From: Actinomucor elegans
Lineage: Eukaryota; Mucoromycota; Mucoromycetes; Mucorales; Mucoraceae
Length of the DNA stretch: 64,000 bases
Reading direction: 5' to 3'
Assembly: GCA_026027325.1 (NCBI GenBank)
Contig: JAMSLZ010000014.1
Coordinates: forward strand, 496,001 to 560,000
Shown one piece after another: positions 46,721 to 57,232 of this stretch (its first letter is position 1; the number at the start of each line of letters is the position of its first letter). The notes under the pieces were generated by a model. The model searched no databases, was not told the DNA's origin, and saw only the letters and a program-made list of their open reading frames with translations. Position numbers and translations under genes: made by a program.

Positions 46721-49700
46721 CTAAAGGCCATATTGAAACACATCCTTGGTCTTGGATAGCTTTTTAAGTTTCGATACTTTTGGTGGTCCATCCTGCTTGC
46801 TATTATTTTTGTTAAATAGCTCTCCAATACTGCCAAAAGTCTTTGGTTTTTCTTTCTCCTCGTTTGGTCCATCCGCTTTACGCGGCAAGGCACCAAATCC
46901 TACGCGAGGACCACCCGAATCAGATGTGCCATTTAATGCATTGCTGGTTTCAGCAAGTAATCGTTTAAATCGTTCCATATTGTTTGGCGAACTAAAAATG
47001 GGTTTAGCTCTTCGAGCATTCATAGGAGAAATCATTGTTTCGACTTGGAAGCCTTCATCTTCATCAACTGCACTAGTGATATTCATGTTGCTTGCAAGTC
47101 CTCCTCTCATGGGTGAAGTCATGGTATCAAATTCATCCTATAATAGTGCCATATTAGTTATCTTTCAAAGTCCAATACTAGTAGTTTGATAGCCTACAAC
47201 AACAAGGATATTATCTTCATCAGAGGCTTCTTCCATCAAATCATCCTCTTCTTGTTCTTCGTCTTCATCATCCTCTTCTTGGATGACAAGCTTAGTATGA
47301 ATGCGAGACGTAGTTTCTTTTTCTTCTTCTTCTTCATCACCATCTTCGACTTCACTATCACTTAAAAACACAATGGGTGCTTCATCTGGTATAGCCTGAG
47401 CTGCTTTTGCAAATGCTGCTGTCTTGGGATCACTCACTAAAGTACGCATGTTAATTTTAAGGATTTTTTTTTGTACAAAGAGCATTTACTCAAATTATCT
47501 AGGATATCGCCGCCCTTTTTCTTCAAGAGTCTGCGTCTTCTAGCAGCAGCGGCTCGACGAATAGCAACGAGGTCGTTATCCTCGTCATCAAAAAGATCAA
47601 TATCATCCAACATAAGACCAGCTTCGGCAGCAGCCTTTTGTTTACGTAGCCCACCACCGGTAATATCTGTCATTAAACGTTGGATCATATTACTGTCACT
47701 TTCTCTATCTTGCTTGCTATTGAAAAAGAATTAGTTTATATAACATATCAAATGCTCCTCCGCCCCTTTTATCATTCTTACTTGAAAGCCTCTCTGAGAA
47801 CAGCTTCATCGATGTGCTCATTATTCTCTTCAACCAACAGGTCATCCTTTTCATATTCATCCAAGTTTTCTCCGTGCTCCCCATCCGATCCACCGGCGCC
47901 AAAGAACTCGTCTTCTTCTTCTTCAGCTTCTTCTTCCAAGTATTCGTTCTTTTCTTTTGGCCCTAATGGCTGCGGTTTGGGTAATTTGCGTACTGGCAAA
48001 GGCTGATCAATATCCATCGCATCATCATCAATGGAATCTGCTACTGCTTCGTCCTCTGGCTCTTCATCACTGATGATCTTATTTTCACGGCGTACAAGTC
48101 GACTAAGTGGCTTTTCTTCAGCCTGTGCCTCAGTTTCTTTAGCGATCACCTCTGCTTCCTATTATATACAACAAATCAGTCTATAGTTGGATGTAGATAT
48201 ATACATGTAGCATTTACTTTTGCTTTGAAAAAGTTTGAGATAGAGTGTTTCGGCACTGGTTTTTGGGTTGTCACTTTCTTCTTTATCACTTCATCCTCAT
48301 CTCCACTATCATCCTCATCATCAAAGATAGACTTTTTGATTTTTTTGCTTTTCCAACGCTTAAATGCCATAGTTGCCATATCATCTTCATCTTCTTCTTG
48401 GTCATCGTCCTTGTCAAACTTTCTCTTTTGTGCATCCTTTATATCATCTATATCTTCCACTGCAAACTCTTCTTCTGATGAGCCTGAGTATTCGTTCATG
48501 AAACCATCGTCTTGCTCATCTTCTTGATAATCTTCATCCTCTTCATCGTCCCCATCGTCCCGATTTTGCTTGTTCTTTTCAAAATGCTGGTTGACTTGTG
48601 CATGGATCATCATGGCATCCTTTTCTTTCTGCAGTAACTGTCTAGCCCTCTCTGTGGCAGAGGCATACTGGCCTCGAGCCTTAGCTTGCTCTTCCATCTT
48701 GATACGGTATGCATAGCCTTCATTAGTGATCCTCGAGAGCATGGATCTGTTATGGTTTCGTAAAGAAGTTGTGGCATGTCTGACAGGAGACCAATTGGGC
48801 ACAGGGATGCGAGCTCGCTCAGGTGACATGAGTGCAGCAGCTATCTTTTTAGGATCGCCCACGATTTCTATATCACTATCCTCATCATCATCGTTGTCAA
48901 CTTGGGCAGTCGGTGGGGCAGAGGTCTGCTGTTTAGCCAGGGCCATTTTTTTCATGTGTTCTTCCTCGCGTTCATCTCGTCGTCTAACAAGGTCGTCAAA
49001 TGATTTGACGTTATAGACAGGCTTTAGACTGATCTTGGCAGCGCGTCTTAGACGTTCATTTTCGCGATACATTTCCAATTCTTGTTTCTTTGACAGTTTT
49101 TTTTCTGTTTCTTCTTCACTACTGGATTCGTCTAAAAGTTCGGTTGAACGTATCAAAAGTTCACCATTTTCATCAAACTTGGGTTCATTGGATTTCTGCT
49201 TTCTAGTTTTACGGCCCTTTTGCTTTGTCTTTTTCGCCTTGTCTTCGTCGCCCGATTCTTCTTCTTTAAATCGTTTCATAAGACTGTCCAGATCATTGCC
49301 TCGTGCCCGTTGTCGAGCCTCTAAAATATCAGCCTTCTTTTTCCCTTGATCGCGTCTCTTCTTTTTCTCTTTTGGCTTCTTGGACTTTTTAGTAGTGGTT
49401 TCTTGTTCTTGTTCTCCTTGACCTGGCATCAAGGGAAAATTTTGAAACTTGTTTTTGGCCAATTCGACGTTGAGCTTGTTGATATCGACACTGGTATGAG
49501 CTGGTCGAATACGATAGAGAGAATCATTATCTGAGTCTGAGTCGTCTTGCAAGTTGCTTGGTCCTATATCATGATTGCCCATACGAAGGATATCTTTCAT
49601 ATGGGAAGGAATATTGAGGTTATCATATTGATCATGGTCTGCTATAGAACTAAGACCAAAATCGTCTTCTGAATCGGACCCATCTTGATCGCTCGGTGCT

Positions 49701-49750
49701 ATTAATGCGTTTTTTTGAAACAATGGTTGGTCTTCATCGCTAATATCCAT
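46721..49750 (-). CDS. MRC1: DNA replication checkpoint mediator Mrc1/Claspin
   Basis: Replisome protein that couples the helicase to polymerase epsilon and passes Mec1/ATR signals to Rad53/Cds1. Exons: 48218-49750, 47782-48158, 47490-47716, 47198-47436 and 46721-47137, giving 930 aa. The protein is extremely acidic with Lys-rich stretches, as usual for the family. The conserved Mrc1-like block spans introns 2-3: EHIDEAVLREAFNKQDRESD, then MIQRLMTDITGGGLRKQ. At the end of exon 1, KHSISNFF is a near-PIP box (Lys in place of Gln) and could bind PCNA. I find only one S/T-Q pair (TTQKP), whereas Mrc1 and Claspin usually carry a cluster. The C-terminus (NNMERFKRLLAETSNAL, then FGSIGELFNKNN) is ordinary for the family. 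The gene is convergent with RasGEF. Confidence 0.92.
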
Positions 49751-50541
49751 ATTTGCTTGTATAAAAAGTAGGAAAAACACGTCGAATGTAAAAATTTAGG
49801 ATCATTCGAAACGCGTTCCGATTTCATTCTGGAGTGACTGGTTTCGCGTTATGTAGGCGTTTCCTCCACAAATACTAAGTGAGCCTTTGATTTGAACCAA
49901 ATATTTTCGAATAAACCGATGTATCAACCGAAGAACAAGTTAGGCGCTTGATAGAGGGAAGATTGATCAATTTACGGCTACTTGATCCTTTGATATAGCA
50001 ATGATATACATCAGAAATTTGTATCATAACAGTAGTGGTCATTCTAAACACGGTTTATGATAATGATAATCATAACAACAACACACTGCCTAATCCCAGT
50101 CCGATATAGTAGTAAATGTGCCAGGATGAAGATGAAGCAATTTCAGCTAGCAAAGCATACTATTCAAGTGCATGAAGCGCTAATAGATATAGTAGTTCAT
50201 TCAGAGTATGGGTTTGCTCATTAGATGCGATATTATTAAACCCAGACCAGTCGAAAGATATGGAAATCATTAAGTCTAGGCAATATTAAATGTATGTAAT
50301 ACACTGTTAATCAACTATGATTTATAATATACCGTGGAACTTTAGTTAAATAATGGTTTGACTAGATTCAGCAGTTGGCTCTGATATCCAAATGCGACAT
50401 TAAGTCAAGCGTCGGCCGAGATGTCTAGATCTATAGATCTATTTTTGCATAAAATGAAGATTATACTGCGTTGGAAATTTGTAAAAGAAGTGTAGGAATG
50501 GAGATACTACTAGGTATATTACATTATAGAAATAGGGCAAA
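49751..50541. other. Gap upstream of MRC1 with a repeat array
   Basis: About 790 bp between the 5' end of MRC1 and the 3' end of the NIPA gene. It is mostly filled by the repeat array 50028-50432. No coding signal is seen. Confidence 0.5.
50028..50432 (+). repeat. Array of three diverged copies of the intergenic motif
   Basis: Copies 50028-50085 (partial), 50181-50272 and 50361-50432, plus orientation, 153-180 bp apart. The middle copy has AATAGATATAGTAGTTCATT, then GTTTGCTCATTAGATGCGAT, then CAGTCGAAAGATATGG. The third has ATTCAGCAGTTGGCTCTGA, then AAATGCGACATTAAGTCAAG, then GGCCGAGATGTCTAGATC. The first has AGTAGTGGTCATTCTAAAC. Confidence 0.6.
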
Positions 50542-51916
50542 CTAATGTCCTTGATTTGGTCTCATCAGCAATTCAATATCTTCGTCAGAATCATGATTCA
50601 AACCTGAAAGATTCAAGGAAGAACCTAGTTCATTTTCATCCAATAAAGCAGCTTCTCCCATCAAGAACTCTTCGTCCTCATGATCTGCTTCAGATGATGT
50701 ATCGCCATGCAAGTGGTAGTCGTCTGCATTTAACGGTGATGATCTTGCAATCGAATCCAATAGATATACTCCAGTAAAAATAATGATAAATCCACAGATT
50801 AATGAAGCTGTGTTGGTCAAATTATCCGTATTGAAACCTTGAAATAAAATGGCAGAAGCAACAATGGTTGCTGTCGTAAAGCAAACAAAGTAAATGGGAT
50901 TGACACTAGATATAGATAATAAGCAAATGAATTTTTTTTTATCTTTGTGCGTACTTACACATTTGTTGAAAACTGTTCCAATGCCTTGTTAAAGTAATTC
51001 ATTTGAACCACAATACAAATCGCCACAGTTAAGCCAAAGGCATAAGTAGAAGGATGCGTGAATTGATTGTTGCCTGCAAAAGTCAATTTCATAGCGATAC
51101 CAAATGCCTTAATAGCCATAACCGATACAGAACCGACCAAAGAACAAATAGAGATATATACAAAGGGGTTCTGTTTGCCATACACAGGCACTACTTTAAA
51201 AATCATAAAGAAACTGATGCTTAATACCATGATACAATACACAACAAAACCTGTAGAAATAAATAAGATTCAAGCTTGTCTCGGTAATGTTTGTACCATA
51301 ATACCTGGCTGTAGTGCATAAAATAGTAATTCATCAATTGAAGTTACTTCTTTATCTTCTGGAGCATGTAATACTACTATGAATGCCCCAACGACAGATA
51401 GTAAACAACCAATTTTGCCAATTGAGCCTAATTTCTCTTTCAAGAATATAGAAGCGAATATAGCACTATAAAGTATATAATAAACATCAGTTGGTTCCTT
51501 TATCTATACCGAGATTCCTACCCCAAAATTACGCTTAATGCTCCTAACGGAGTTACTAGTATAGGTGGTGCAAACGAATATGCCGAAAAGTTCAGAATTT
51601 CACCGACTGCCACTGTGATACCATGCTTAGTTTTCATATATATACTTAATGCTACTAACACAAACACACATACAATTACATACTTGTTCCTATACCAGCC
51701 CACCAAGTCCAATTCTTTAGATAATGGTGCTGACCATCCACTGCTGATACGCCTAAAAAAGTACGAGTAAGCATAATAAAAGTTGGTACTTTTTTTTTGT
51801 TTACCGTGTCTCTTCCTCGAACTATTAAGCCCTTTTTTCGTAATGACAAAAGAAAGTCCAATGAATATACTAGAGCTCATTGCTAGTATAAGTCCAATGT
51901 ACTTTTCTTGCAACAT
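50542..51916 (-). CDS. NIPA-type magnesium transporter
   Basis: Multi-pass membrane protein of the NIPA family (DUF803), taken to move Mg2+ across plasma or endosomal membranes. Six exons: 51805-51916, 51684-51752, 51522-51612, 51305-51465, 50959-51250 and 50542-50905, giving 362 aa. Helix 1 is YIGLILAMSSSIFIGLSFVI. The family signature is rebuilt across introns 2-3: LKNWTWWAGIGT joined to MAVGEILNFSAYSFAPP, then ILVTPLGALSVILGA. Later helices include PFVYISICSLVGSVSVMAIK and TTATIVASAILFQGF, then NTASLICGFIIIFTGVYLL. The tail of about 75 residues is acidic and cytosolic (SEADHEDEEFLMGEA). About nine membrane helices fit the family. It starts 604 bp from the divergent small gene at 52520. Confidence 0.92.
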
Positions 51917-52519
51917 TGTAAACGATTTATTGTAAAGAAAAAAAAAAGAGGAATAGAATAAGGAACAAGGTTTCGATTCTTTAGCTTAAACAGACCAAGC
52001 CCAATACGAGTGTTACCGGGATTTTAATACTTTCCCAAGGTATACCCTTAGCTCTTGAATTTGTAAAAGTTTGGCTGAATCTTGTGGCTGTAAGTATCTC
52101 TTTTCTAATACATAGTATTTAACTAAAAACTACTTGTGCTGGTTTTAGTCTATATTTTGTATGTTTTTTTTTCACATACAAAACGTTTAAAGTTTATATT
52201 ATAAAATCAAAAATCATTTCAAACTTTGAAACAAAATGCAGTAAGATGCTCATACTCTTCAACAAGCAAAATAGTATTATTCGATTTCTGCTAATAGATT
52301 CTACATCTATTAGAGGTTTTCAATTGTACCAACGTCGCTTTTAAATTACAAACACTAAATTTTGAAATTGATTTATATGTCACTGTGCAAGAGTCGATAG
52401 CCAATCATAGTGGCCCTTTTTCGGAGGTGAAGGTATTTGATTCGCTTCGGATGACCTGTGTACCCTGGTTTCCTTTGTTTTTTGTTTTTTTTATTATTAT
52501 CTCTTTGACACATCAAAAA
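51917..52519. other. Divergent spacer between NIPA and the 54-aa gene
   Basis: About 600 bp. It has a GGTATACCC near 52038 similar to those at 22644 and 26535, an A8 run by the NIPA start, and a T-rich leader before 52520. No repeat copy or other gene is seen. Confidence 0.4.
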
Positions 52520-52751
52520 ATGCTCTCACTTTTAAGCAAGAATGTTTTCGGTCGTTTCATGACACAAACTGCTACTCCTATGATGACTATTCGTGGCGTT
52601 GCATCCAAGCCAAACAAGACTGCTAAGCTCAAGGCTGCGCTTAAGGTAGAATTTATAGACATAAAAACTACTTTTGATTTACGTTGACTGATATATATTA
52701 TATATATGATAGGCTAAGCAAAAGAAGAGACGTGCCAGAGTTGCCAAATAA
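52520..52751 (+). CDS. Very small basic protein with mitochondrial-type N-terminus, 54 aa
   Basis: Two exons, 52520-52645 and 52713-52751, giving 54 aa with frame preserved. The N-terminal half (MLSLLSKNVFGRFMTQTATP) looks like a mitochondrial presequence with a plausible cleavage region at IRGVAS. The C-terminal half is strongly basic (KTAKLKAALK joined to AKQKKRRARVAK) and has no acids. The intron lies between two Lys codons and has a TA-rich 3' end. A tiny mitoribosomal or RNA-binding protein would fit, but I do not recognise a named one. Its 3' end faces the gene at 52887, only 135 bp away. Confidence 0.6.
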
Positions 52752-52886
52752 ATCCAGACGATAGAATTAACCCATTGTATTATATATAACACACGCATAC
52801 ACAACGTATAATAATAAAGTATAGCAAGAGTTTATTTATTTTGTACAAAAGAGTAGGGTAGTTAACAATAGGGTATATACAAAGAA

Positions 52887-53195
52887 TCAACAGGGACAGA
52901 ATTCAGTAGAATGTGGTCCTTGACAATTGAAACATGTTGAAGTAGGATTTGTCACTTTCAAAAGTTGGAGGCTAATGGAGGATGAATGTAAAGTAGGTTG
53001 CAAATTGGGTCTTGGAAATGATCTCAATAGAGCTCTCTCAGTAATTACCGTATTGTTATTTGAAATAGTTTGTTCATGCTGTTGCTGTTGCTGCCGTCTT
53101 ACAACCTTGGAAGATAATGGTCCAAGCGTCTTTATAGCAAAAGGCTTAGCTGTAGTTACAAGCAGAGTTGAAAATGAACTAAATGGTAGAGACAT
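52887..53195 (-). CDS. Hypothetical 102-aa protein with zinc-knuckle-like C-terminus
   Basis: A single-exon frame of 102 aa. The N-terminus is Ser/Thr/Lys-rich without acids (MSLPFSSFSTLLVTTAKPFA) and may be a mitochondrial presequence. A Gln5 run follows, and the protein ends CFNCQGPHSTEFCPC. That arrangement (C-x2-C-x3-H-x4-C) is one residue short of a CCHC zinc knuckle (C-x2-C-x4-H-x4-C). I do not recognise a family. The protein-like composition, the terminal motif and the convergent placement with a spliced gene support a real gene. A chance frame remains possible. Confidence 0.5.
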   Translation of the reverse strand: MSLPFSSFSTLLVTTAKPFAIKTLGPLSSKVVRRQQQQQHEQTISNNNTVITERALLRSFPRPNLQPTLHSSSISLQLLKVTNPTSTCFNCQGPHSTEFCPC

Positions 53196-53514
53196 GTGAG
53201 ATCAAAGAAGAGATGCTTGGAAAAAACACTGATTTGACTTACTATTGTACGACATTGCAGTCACGGCGCCAAGCCGGCTCATAAAACATCTTGTCCCGAG
53301 ATGTTTCCTATTTATTGGTAGCTTTTTTTTTTGTGTTAGATCATCAATTGACAGTTAGCTTAATGCGTCACAAATATCCAACGCTGGAGACAGAAACGCC
53401 TTTTTTTTTTAAAAAAAAAAATACAAGTATCATTCCGACTAAGCTTTAGTATAGTCTGTTATCAATTCGTCTATTTATCATACATTTATATTATGACAAA
53501 TCAAGGTTCGATTA

Positions 53515-53590
53515 AATGCAGTAGTTCATCCTAAATATAAGCTACCTATCAGATGTGATAAATGAGCGAGGTCAGCCAATAGATGTGATG
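53515..53590 (+). repeat. Single copy of the intergenic motif
   Basis: Plus orientation: AATGCAGTAGTTCATCCTAA, then GCTACCTATCAGATGTGATA, then GAGCGAGGTCAGCC. I find no convincing partner within 200 bp; the MITE begins 120 bp further on. Confidence 0.55.
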
Positions 53591-53709
53591 ATCCTTAGGT
53601 TAAAGTCTATGAAAGACGAACAGCATCACAATTTCATTTATCAAGACGATAACGTTACTTGCTATACAATCAAATGGAATACTTGATAAAAGAAAACTTG
53701 ATAAAGATA

Positions 53710-53833
53710 TGTCGCACCTTTTGGTTGGAATCGTTAATAGTGATTGTAATTGATTTAAATTTTAATCAGTATTTTAAGGAAAAGATATAACAGTTACATT
53801 CACCGTTAACGATTCCAACCAAAAGGTGCGACA
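53710..53833. mobile_element. 124-bp MITE with 40-bp inverted termini and TA target duplication
   Basis: The left end TGTCGCACCTTTTGG continues as a perfect inverted copy of the right end for 28 bp. The match extends to 40 bp with only three mismatches. The element is flanked on both sides by TA (53708-53709 and 53834-53835), the target duplication of Tc1/mariner-type transposases. The core of about 44 bp is AT-rich and has no coding capacity. It is therefore a non-autonomous element, most likely mobilised by a Tc1/mariner transposase elsewhere in the genome. The near identity of its arms suggests recent activity or a hairpin under constraint. Confidence 0.85.
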
Positions 53834-54283
53834 TAATTTTCTCGCAAAATGCGACATATTAAAATTTTAAAGTGCGACAGCGTTTTGAGAAAAAGTATAT
53901 ACAGCAGTTTGGCTGCTTTGCTTTTTATGGTACATAAGGTACTTTTATTTACCAGGTAACCCTGAACCTGCATAAACCATTTAAAATGAAAACGCAGATT
54001 AGTGAGGTGTGTCTTGTTGGATTATTAAAAATAGATTGATATTGAATACAAAGACTAAACATCAATCCCGCCATACAACATCATCATCATGATCATCAAT
54101 CAATTGCATCTCCGAAACACCAATCATTTCACTTTAATATAGCAGTCCTCAAGAAACATTTTCGTTCTGTGGAGATAGAAAGCAATTGCGTACAGCCTGT
54201 TGAAAATTGGTTCTTTTCCAAGTTTCTCATTTCTTTTTCTTCTTCACTTTTCTTTTCGCTCTTTTTCTATACAGTTAATAGTT

Positions 54284-55415
54284 ATGTCCAATATTAATAG
54301 CAAGTTCAATAATCCAACAAGCTTTCAACAAGATATGGCTCGAGGTAACACTACCTGTTTCCTTTTGAAAAAAAAAAAAGTTACTTATTTTGTTAATATA
54401 GGTAGAAAAAGACGCAATTCAGAAGATGAAGAAATGGGAGAATGCTCAAGACCTTTTATGAGACGTTCTTCTAAAACTATCAAATTATCAGAACTTAAAA
54501 GACAAAAGACTGGTTTTCAAAAGAGATCAACAAGAGGAGCATTGTTGGGTAAGCATATAAAATATGCTCCTTCTTAGTTTACTAACTCCTATAACATATA
54601 GATACTTTGGATAAAGATGCACTGATTCATATCCTAAGTTCATTATTGAATTCGCAACCTCAAGTTAGAAACGATATCATGAGTTACATTCCCGCGCCTA
54701 CTATTCTATCATCCATGAACGTCTTATTAGACATGGAAAAGAAATTTATCAACAGTTTCCCTTTTAATAAGAACGGACCTGGTAGAGATGATTATACATA
54801 CTCCAGAGTTAGACATGGATTAAATGACTTGATTGTACGTATATACACTTTATCATTGGAATGCAGCTAATCCATACCATTAGGATACTATCACCCAGTA
54901 TGCCAATCATTTCACTACTTCTGCCCGAGTATTTCCGTCAACTTGCTTTACTTTCCTTGATCATGCTACGCATATGGCCCACAGATTACCAACCTGGGAT
55001 AACGAAGAAAATAATGCGTCGAAAAGAGACCTTCATCAAGATTTGAATGAATTCTGGAAGCTGGCCATTCAGACTACTGCTTCTAATTTACGTCAAGGTG
55101 AATGCTATAGTTCAGAGCTGGTAGCTGAATGGGCCAAAAAGTAAGAGACTGCATCAATTATAGCAAATATGTATACTAATCATTGTCCGTAGTCTTGCTC
55201 AACATAATAGTTTCACTGGTGGTATCTTTTATACTGAAGCTGTCCATGAATTCACTAGACAATTAGGTTATTTGATTGGATTGCCTTGTAACAATACAGA
55301 TACAGCAGTAGAATCAACGTCTGCAGCCTCCACAACAGCAACCCCTATATTATGCCACCTAGCACCTTTAGAACCAACATTCACTACTGCTTCAGTTGTT
55401 GGTGACAGAAGATAA
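54284..55415 (+). CDS. STS1: Nuclear proteasome tether Cut8/Sts1
   Basis: Tethers 26S proteasomes to the nuclear envelope and supports nuclear protein degradation. Five exons: 54284-54344, 54402-54548, 54602-54834, 54884-55140 and 55193-55415, giving 306 aa. The Lys/Arg-rich N-terminus (GRKRRNSEDEE, SELKRQKTGFQKR) fits the short-lived, ubiquitylated Lys-rich head of Cut8. The core DTLDKDALIHILSSLLNSQP, then VRNDIMSYIPAPTI, begins the six-helix bundle that binds the proteasome. Later blocks are DLNEFWKLAIQTTASNLRQG and TGGIFYTEAVHEFTRQLGYL. The C-terminal 55 residues are Ser/Thr-rich. Intron 1 holds an A12 run. Confidence 0.92.
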
Positions 55416-55698
55416 ATCACGCATCATCTTTACATTTAAGCATCTATTATATCCCTCCTTTCGTTTTTTTTTTTGACTTTTTAACGTACATTCACTTATT
55501 TCTTCTTCATTTACTACTATAACAAACTTCATCTACACACATATATATATATATATATAAAATTTAAGCTCAAAAAAATACAGTTTCTTGGCGCGCATCT
55601 GAGCTCTGGTGGCTTTGTGCCTATTAGCATTTATTTGATCTAGCATGTATTCCTATTAACCTATTCCTTTTTTTTTTCTTTTTCCTTTTTTTGTCAAT

Positions 55699-57232
55699 AT
55701 GTCTTCGAGTCCTTCGCCGCCTGGCTCACCTCAGTCAACAAGTTCGAGTAAAAGAACACAGTTGCGTCCACCTTCAGTTGTAGTAGAAACACTTGGTGCA
55801 AAGACCTCGGAAACCAAAGAAGGTTTACGTAAAATAAACAATTACCTATTGAAAAAAGAAATTGGTAGAGGGGCCTTTGGTACAGTCCATCTCGGTATAG
55901 ATGAAAACACTGACACAGAATATGTATGTGTCATGGCAATGTAATAAAGACTGCAATTGACCCATGTTTGTTGTAGGCTATCAAAGAATTCAGCAAGTCG
56001 AGATTAAGGAAGAAGGAGCAAATGGATTTATTTCGTAGTGGAGGACCACGCGGAAGACGTGGCCGTATGATGGGTTTAGGTGTGAATAGAACAAGTAACG
56101 CTTCAACGCCCTCTAACCCTCTGGATCTTGTACGTGGTGAAATGGCCGTATTAAAGAAGCTAAACCATCCAAACATCGTACGATTATATGAAGTGTTGGA
56201 TGATCCTAGTGGTGATTCACTTTACATGGTGTTTGAAATGATGCATAAAGGTGTATTGATGGATATTCAAGTTGATCAAGTTGCAACGCCCTATTCAGAT
56301 GATATGGCAAGAAGATACTTTAAAGAAATGATGCTCGGCATAGAATACTGTAAGTAACCATGATTGATTATAAACTTTGAAAACTCATTCTTTCAACAAC
56401 AACAAAAGTGCATGCAAATGATATTGTACATAGAGATATTAAACCTGATAATCTATTGTTATCAAAAGATAACGTATTAAAGATTGTTGACTTTGGTGTG
56501 TCCGAAATGTTTGTAAAGGGTAATGATAAACTAAAGAAATCTGCTGGTAGTCCCGCTTTTATGGCACCAGAACTATGTGTTGTCAAACATGGTGAGGTAT
56601 CTGGAAGAGCAACGGACATTTGGTCAATGGGTGTTACGCTTTATTGTATGATCTATGGCAAAACACCATTCATCAGTGGTAATATATTAGAGCTATATGA
56701 AATGATCAAGGAACAACCGTAAGTGTTTGGATTTGTATGGTTTTAGTTGACTGATATTTCAAATAGTATCGAGTACACTGATGATTTAGATGCCAATTTA
56801 TTGGATCTATTTCATAGGATATTAGATAAAAATCCAGATACACGTATTACAATGAAAGAACTTCGAGTAAGAAAGATTGATTTTTGTATATTGCATACAA
56901 GTTACTTATGCTATGATAGGAACACCCTTGGATTACCAATAACGGTACTGAAACAATGATATCCGAAGAGGATAACTGTGATATTGTATCTGAAGTAACT
57001 GAAGAAGAAATGAACAATGCCATTAAAAGCATCGCAAGTATCTTTGCTGTGGTAAGTTGTGTGTATCTCGGCAAACAACTCCATATTTAACCTTTGTTTT
57101 TCATAGATGAAGGCTGTTTCCAAGTTTAAACGTCATTCTCGATCCTTATCTCAGAAATCATTAGATAAAATGATGGAAGAAGTAAAAAAAGAAGATGAGC
57201 TCGTCGCAACCACAAAGAACTTGCAGGTCTAA
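55699..57232 (+). CDS. CaMKK-type serine/threonine kinase (upstream kinase of AMPK/Snf1 or CaMKI)
   Basis: Six exons: 55699-55923, 55977-56349, 56409-56718, 56767-56866, 56920-57051 and 57107-57232, giving 421 aa. The glycine loop is IGRGAFGTVHLG and the ATP-binding lysine is in AIKEFSK. Between them and helix C lies an Arg/Gly/Pro-rich insert (FRSGGPRGRRGRMM), the mark of CaMKK and of fungal Ssp1/Sak1-like kinases. The HRD motif is VHRDIKPDNLLL, DFG is VDFGVSEMF, the activation segment is KSAGSPAFMAPE, and the C-lobe ends EHPWITNNG. The tail has a basic helix (KAVSKFKRHSRSL) that could be a calmodulin or autoinhibitory site. By family, it phosphorylates the activation loop of Snf1/AMPK. Two calmodulin-like genes lie 19 kb away in the window. 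Confidence 0.93.

Larger units (their letters stand above)
53196..54283. other. Divergent gap with one repeat copy and a MITE
   Basis: About 1.1 kb between the 102-aa gene and Cut8/Sts1. It contains one repeat copy (53515-53590), a 124-bp MITE (53710-53833) and, directly after it, two more copies of the MITE's terminal TGCGACA word. A T11A10 block lies near 53400-53420. Confidence 0.5.

Noticed and set aside
48225..49534. Ser/Phe-rich plus-strand frames
   Set aside because: They are antisense to the Glu/Asp/Lys-rich MRC1 exon; GAA/GAT codons read as TTC/ATC on the other strand.
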